This document shows, in pieces, positions 60,960 through 64,000 of a stretch of DNA of 64,000 nucleotides (position 1 is its first letter; the number at the start of each line of letters is the position of its first letter). Made by a program: the position numbers and the translations under genes. The notes under the pieces are model-generated. The model saw nothing but the letters and a program-made list of their open reading frames with translations, searched no databases and had not been told where the DNA came from. Source of the stretch: an uncultured Oscillibacter sp. (GTDB taxonomy: Bacteria; Bacillota; Clostridia; Oscillospirales; Oscillospiraceae); assembly GCA_934574045.1 (NCBI GenBank), contig CAKTMK010000005.1, forward strand, positions 15,470 to 79,469, read 5' to 3'.

Positions 60960-60995
60960 TCCCGCACAGCGGGACGGTCCGCCCTTGGGCGGACC
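60960..60995 (-). promoter_or_regulatory. Two hairpins in the ddl leader
   Basis: tcccgc-aca-gcggga (60960-60974) and ggtccgccc-tt-gggcggacc (60976-60995) lie in tandem between the promoter and ddl. No U-run follows either. They could affect mRNA stability or translation. Confidence 0.4.
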
Positions 60996-61021
60996 CAGCC
61001 TAAACTATTTCAATCTGTATT

Positions 61022-61050
61022 AGTTTAGCACAGTTCTTCCATAAATACAA
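61022..61050 (-). promoter_or_regulatory. Sigma-A promoter of the ddl operon
   Basis: TTGTAT (61045-61050), 17-bp spacer ending TGC, TAAACT (61022-61027). Leader about 95 nt. Confidence 0.7.
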
Positions 61051-61055
61051 GCACA

Positions 61056-61088
61056 GGAACCCGCCGGAAGCATCTTTCGGCGGGTCCC
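61056..61088 (-). terminator. Hairpin after the SLH gene
   Basis: Arms ggaacccgccggaag/tttcggcgggtccc (mismatched near the loop), 20 bp past the SLH stop and just upstream of the ddl promoter. Only a weak T-rich tail. Confidence 0.5.
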
Positions 61089-61108
61089 TGCGTAGTTTTA
61101 TTTCTTTT

Positions 61109-62098
61109 TCAGCGCATCCAGTCCAGCAGGCCGGGCTTTTCGCCCTCCAGCAGCGTCCCGGCGGCGCAGAGCATCCGGGCCGCGTCGGCGCGGGTCATGG
61201 GCTGGCTGAGCGTGCCGCTGCCAAAGCTGCCAGCCGCCATCACGCTGACGGCCTCCAGATTGCCCACGGCCTGCGCCGCCCACGAGGGCGCGGCGTCCCG
61301 TCCGGCGTACCATGTCTCCAGATCCACGTCGCCCACGGACAGCACCCGGTCCAGCATGGCCGCGGCCTCGTTGAACGTGACCGGCTCGGCGCTGCAGAAC
61401 GCCGCGCCCGTCTCCGTGGACACGCCGCGGACGATGCCCTCCGCCAGTCCGGCGGCGGCGTAGGCCTTGGCCCACGTGGGAATTGCCGCGTCGTCAGAGA
61501 AGCCGGTCATCGTCACCGCGTCCGCCGGAAGCTCCGCCAGCTCCATGGTCATGGCCAGAAATTCGCCCCGGGAAACGGTCCGCTCCGGCTCGAAATAGTA
61601 GCTTCCGCCCATGCATGCGCCGGTGAACACGCCCCGCTCCGCCAGATACTGGGCCGCAGCGGCGGCGGGACTGTCCTGCGTGTCCTGATAGGCGACGCCG
61701 GACTTCGTTTTCTCCACCGTCACCGTCACTTCCGCCGGGGCGGAAACGTTGCCGTCCTCGTCCGTGGCCACGTAGGTGAAGCGGTCCTTGCCGACCTTGC
61801 CGTCGGCGGGGGTGTAGGTGAACGTATCGCCGGAGATAGAGACCGTTCCCCGCTTCGGTGCCTCCGCCACGGAGAAGGTCAGCGCGCCGCCCTCCTCATC
61901 CACAGCCAGGAACTGGGCGCGGTAAGGGATGTTGCGGTACGTGCGGATGGACACCGCTTTTGCGATGGGCGCGCCGGGGACCGTCTCCGCCGGCTCCTCC
62001 GCCTTTTTGCCGAACAGCGCCTGCGCCGGGACCGCCGCCGCCAGCAGCAGCGCCGCCAGCAGGACCGGCATGATGATGCGTCTATTTTTCAGCTTCAA
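61109..62098 (-). CDS. Secreted SLH-domain protein with an Ig-like repeat
   Basis: 329 aa. A signal peptide (about 1-28, ending AQA) precedes one beta-sandwich domain (about 45-130: SVSISGDTFTYTPADGKVG, DRFTYVATDEDGN) of the cadherin/Ig-like type. Three SLH-like units follow (about 135-190, 190-255, 260-325), each with the x-x-R-A/G-E-F or TRADAARML pattern. SLH domains usually bind pyruvylated wall polymer. The start is TTG with aggaggt 9 nt upstream. Ligand and role unknown. Confidence 0.85.
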   Translation of the reverse strand: MKLKNRRIIMPVLLAALLLAAAVPAQALFGKKAEEPAETVPGAPIAKAVSIRTYRNIPYRAQFLAVDEEGGALTFSVAEAPKRGTVSISGDTFTYTPADGKVGKDRFTYVATDEDGNVSAPAEVTVTVEKTKSGVAYQDTQDSPAAAAAQYLAERGVFTGACMGGSYYFEPERTVSRGEFLAMTMELAELPADAVTMTGFSDDAAIPTWAKAYAAAGLAEGIVRGVSTETGAAFCSAEPVTFNEAAAMLDRVLSVGDVDLETWYAGRDAAPSWAAQAVGNLEAVSVMAAGSFGSGTLSQPMTRADAARMLCAAGTLLEGEKPGLLDWMR

Positions 62099-62185
62099 GA
62101 AAACACGACCTCCTGTTGTAAAATCTGTGCGGAGATAGTGTTTGCCGCTGTCTGCGGATTATGCGGAAAAACCGCGCTGCGCTTT

Positions 62186-62620
62186 TCACTCGGAATACGA
62201 CAGCGCATTTCGAAGCTCGAGCATCTGCGCGTGCCCATTCAGATCCTCCGCATCTTCAGAAAGCAGCTTCATCATTCTGACAAGATCGGTCATGTGCGCC
62301 TGACTTTTCGCCGGTTCTGCAATGAGATATCCTGAAACTCCCCTGCAAATCAGAGAATCTGCTTCCTTGTTCGTGCCTTTGGCCATCAAATGATACGCCT
62401 GCTGAAACGTGTGAAAGGAAGCGGTGCCGTCCCAGTACTCGCTTGCATCGCCATGGGAGAGGTACGCCGAAAATCGGGTATACGCGTCAAGTGCCGCCGC
62501 CTGAGCAAGTTCCTTTACATCCTCCCTGCTGTTCTTTTCTGCGAGCCATAGAAAGGCAAATGCAAATGTGGACACGGCAAGACACAGGATCAAAACAGTC
62601 TCCGCGCGTTTTCTTCTCAT
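62186..62620 (-). CDS. Small membrane-anchored protein, function unknown
   Basis: 144 aa. A basic start MRRKRAE and one membrane helix (about 8-27) lead to a helical, mostly soluble domain (about 33-140) with DAYTRFSAYLSHGDASEYWDG and LVRMMKLLSEDAEDLNG. GC content and codon choice are visibly lower than in its neighbours (for example AGA, TTT, CTT and GCA codons), hinting at transfer or relaxed constraint. ggaggt precedes the ATG. No family recognised. Confidence 0.7.
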   Translation of the reverse strand: MRRKRAETVLILCLAVSTFAFAFLWLAEKNSREDVKELAQAAALDAYTRFSAYLSHGDASEYWDGTASFHTFQQAYHLMAKGTNKEADSLICRGVSGYLIAEPAKSQAHMTDLVRMMKLLSEDAEDLNGHAQMLELRNALSYSE

Positions 62621-62660
62621 GCGGCACCTCCACAGCTTGTCGTTTCATTCTACTGCCCCT

Positions 62661-62690
62661 ATATTACGATATTTCCATATCCCCTTGCAA
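62661..62690 (-). promoter_or_regulatory. Promoter of the small membrane protein gene
   Basis: TTGCAA (62685-62690), 18-bp spacer, TAATAT (62661-62666) in AT-rich DNA. Confidence 0.6.
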
Positions 62691-62700
62691 CAGCAAAAAA

Positions 62701-62738
62701 AGGCAGCGCGGCCGGGAGCTTCCCGTCCGCGCTGCCTT
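62701..62738 (-). terminator. Rho-independent terminator of the V-ATPase operon
   Basis: Arms aggcagcgcggccggga/tcccgtccgcgctgcct with one mismatch, followed on the minus strand by seven T. 59 bp past the atpD stop. Confidence 0.92.
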
Positions 62739-62796
62739 TTCCCGTGTTTTCACAGTCCCATCCCAGAAGCGGTAAAAGTACGGTACAACCGCCCCT

Positions 62797-63510
62797 TTAC
62801 GCCTTGGCAGGCGCTTCGCCCGAATCCCCAAAAGCCTTGATAGCCCTCGCGTTTTCGGCTTTCTTCTCCTCGATAGCGTCCTTCAGGAGCATATCCTTCA
62901 CCTTCATGAGCCGGATGGTGGTGGAGCGGTCGTTCTCGTCCAGCTTCATGTTGATATACCGGATGGTCTCCTGTGTGTTGGGGATGACCACGTACTCCAG
63001 CGCGTTGACGCGGCGGCGGGTCTTTTCGATCTCCTCCGCCATCAACTGGGCGGACTTCTCCACCTGCGCCAGCTTCAGCATCTTGCGGAACACCTTGCCC
63101 AGCGCGTCCACCGCCGTGTCCAGCTCGCCGGAGGTGGCGGCAAAGCCGTAAGGATAAATGTCGCTGTCCGACTGCGTTTTCGTCTTGAAATCGTAGACCG
63201 GGACGTTTACCGACATGATGTTCTGAAAGCCCATGGTCAGCTCCACGCTCTGCTTGGGATAGATCAGCGCCTGCTCCATCGCCTCCGAACTCATGAGCGC
63301 GGAGGCCACGGTGAACGCACCGTGGACGGTCATCAGCTCCTCCTCGACCTCCGCCCGCAGGCCGCGAACCTCCCGGACGGTCTCCAGAAACTGCTTCATC
63401 AGCTCGTCCCGCTTGTCCTTGAGCAGCTTGTGGCCCCGCTGGGCCGTGCGCAGCTTGCCCTTGAGCCGGGTCAGCTCCATGCGGGTGGGGTTCACATTGA
63501 GTTTGGGCAT
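62797..63510 (-). CDS. atpD: V-type ATP synthase subunit D
   Basis: 237 aa. Central stalk subunit: long N- and C-terminal coiled-coil helices. NVNPTRMELTRLKGKLRTAQ and RRRVNALEYVVIPN are family signatures. It rotates within the A3B3 head. Start ATG with gaggggaag upstream; 15 bp after atpB. Last gene of the operon (B-D order as usual). Confidence 0.95.
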   Translation of the reverse strand: MPKLNVNPTRMELTRLKGKLRTAQRGHKLLKDKRDELMKQFLETVREVRGLRAEVEEELMTVHGAFTVASALMSSEAMEQALIYPKQSVELTMGFQNIMSVNVPVYDFKTKTQSDSDIYPYGFAATSGELDTAVDALGKVFRKMLKLAQVEKSAQLMAEEIEKTRRRVNALEYVVIPNTQETIRYINMKLDENDRSTTIRLMKVKDMLLKDAIEEKKAENARAIKAFGDSGEAPAKA

Positions 63511-63525
63511 ACTTCCCCTCCCCCC

Positions 63526-64000
63526 TTACGCTTTGTCCTTCGGCCAGTACTTTTCGATCAGCTCCGGCTTGATCCGCTTCAGCTCGCTCTTGGGCAGGAT
63601 GCTCAAAAGCTCCCAGCCCAGATCCAGCGTCTCCTCAATGGAGCGGTTTTCGTCGTAGCCTTGGTTGACATAACGCTTTTCAAACTCGTCCGCGAACTTG
63701 GCGTACAGCAGATCCGTGGGCGTCAGGGCCGCCTCGCCCAGAATGCTCATCAGCTCCTTGTTGTCCTTGCCGGTGGAATAGGCGGCAAAGAGCTGGTTCA
63801 TGGTCCCGGCGTGATCCTCGCGGGTCTTGCCCGCGCCGATGCCCTTGTCCTTCAGGCGGGACAGGCTGGGCAGCACGTCCACCGGCGGGTGGATGCCCTT
63901 GCGGTACAGCTCACGGGAGAGGATGATCTGGCCCTCGGTGATATAGCCCGTCAGGTCGGGGATGGGGTGGGTCTTGTCGTCCTCCGGCATGGTCAGGATG
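63526..64000 (-). CDS. atpB: V-type ATP synthase subunit B (C-terminal part, runs off the window)
   Basis: Only about the last 158 residues are inside the window; the frame stays open to base 64000. PIPDLTGYITEGQIILSREL and the following PSLSRLKDKGIG are the conserved nucleotide-site region of the noncatalytic B subunit. KFADEFEKRYVNQGYDENRS is in the C-terminal helical domain. Part of a V/A-type ATPase, used in Clostridia for proton or sodium transport. Confidence 0.95.
   Translation of the reverse strand, partial: ILTMPEDDKTHPIPDLTGYITEGQIILSRELYRKGIHPPVDVLPSLSRLKDKGIGAGKTREDHAGTMNQLFAAYSTGKDNKELMSILGEAALTPTDLLYAKFADEFEKRYVNQGYDENRSIEETLDLGWELLSILPKSELKRIKPELIEKYWPKDKA

Noticed and set aside
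1..64000. Search by eye for tRNA, rRNA, CRISPR arrays, insertion sequences and phage genes
   Set aside because: None seen: no cloverleaf with a CCA end, no regularly spaced repeats and no transposase or integrase motifs.

Overview
The window reads as chromosomal core DNA from a high-GC, spore-forming member of the Clostridia, most like the Oscillospiraceae (Oscillibacter/Flavonifractor/Dysosmobacter type). This is inferred from gene content, not from a search. Supporting signs are sporulation genes (SpoVM, a SipL-like SPOCS/LysM protein, YtfJ), an IspH-ribosomal protein S1 fusion, a butyryl-CoA:acetate CoA-transferase-like enzyme, a V-type ATPase, AddAB, and a PASTA kinase locus with Firmicutes gene order. 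I found 62 protein genes, no tRNA or rRNA gene, no CRISPR array and no insertion sequence. All but six genes lie on the minus strand, so the layout below runs right to left in the direction of transcription.

64.0-61.1 kb: end of a V-ATPase operon (atpB, atpD) with a strong terminator, a lower-GC orphan membrane protein and a secreted SLH protein. 60.9-51.1 kb: ddl-murF-abcF-elyC-flavodoxin-prfA-tsaC/coaE fusion-M18 aminopeptidase, an envelope and translation operon. 50.9-48.3 kb: gltX-asnA on the plus strand, divergent from trpS. 48.1-44.0 kb: trpS-wecA/tagO-wecB-membrane protein. 43.9-42.1 kb (plus): a DUF1643 protein, then a three-gene operon of small unrecognised proteins behind a promoter resembling the mother-cell sigma-E consensus. 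41.9-35.0 kb: addB-addA. 34.9-29.8 kb: M50 protease-scpA-scpB-DUF2953(ytfI)-ytfJ-dac-pseudouridine synthase. 29.6-24.2 kb: rpiR-type regulator-flavoprotein-cmk-plsC-ispH/rpsA. 23.8-22.5 kb: a single CoA-transferase gene. 22.3-19.5 kb: ispD-ispF-DUF3343-cysteine desulfurase.

19.3-2.3 kb is one run of 18 genes with no gap above about 42 bp: cdaA-cdaR-rseC-DUF5685-J-domain protein-yicC-remA-gmk-rpoZ-priA-def-fmt-Zn peptidase-rsmB-rlmN-prpC-prkC-rsgA. It joins c-di-AMP synthesis, nucleotide and translation functions, and the PASTA kinase/phosphatase pair. Beyond its terminator come a small Cys-rich membrane protein, a 24-residue SpoVM and the SipL-like gene. SpoVM and SipL are both known partners of the coat ATPase SpoIVA, so this end looks like a spore-coat morphogenesis module.

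The points most worth a second look are the three-gene small-protein operon at 42.8-43.9 kb, the SpoVM microgene with its neighbours, the TsaC-CoaE fusion, operator-like repeats at the rpiR and CoA-transferase promoters, and a stable hairpin just after the UGA of the DUF3343 gene.
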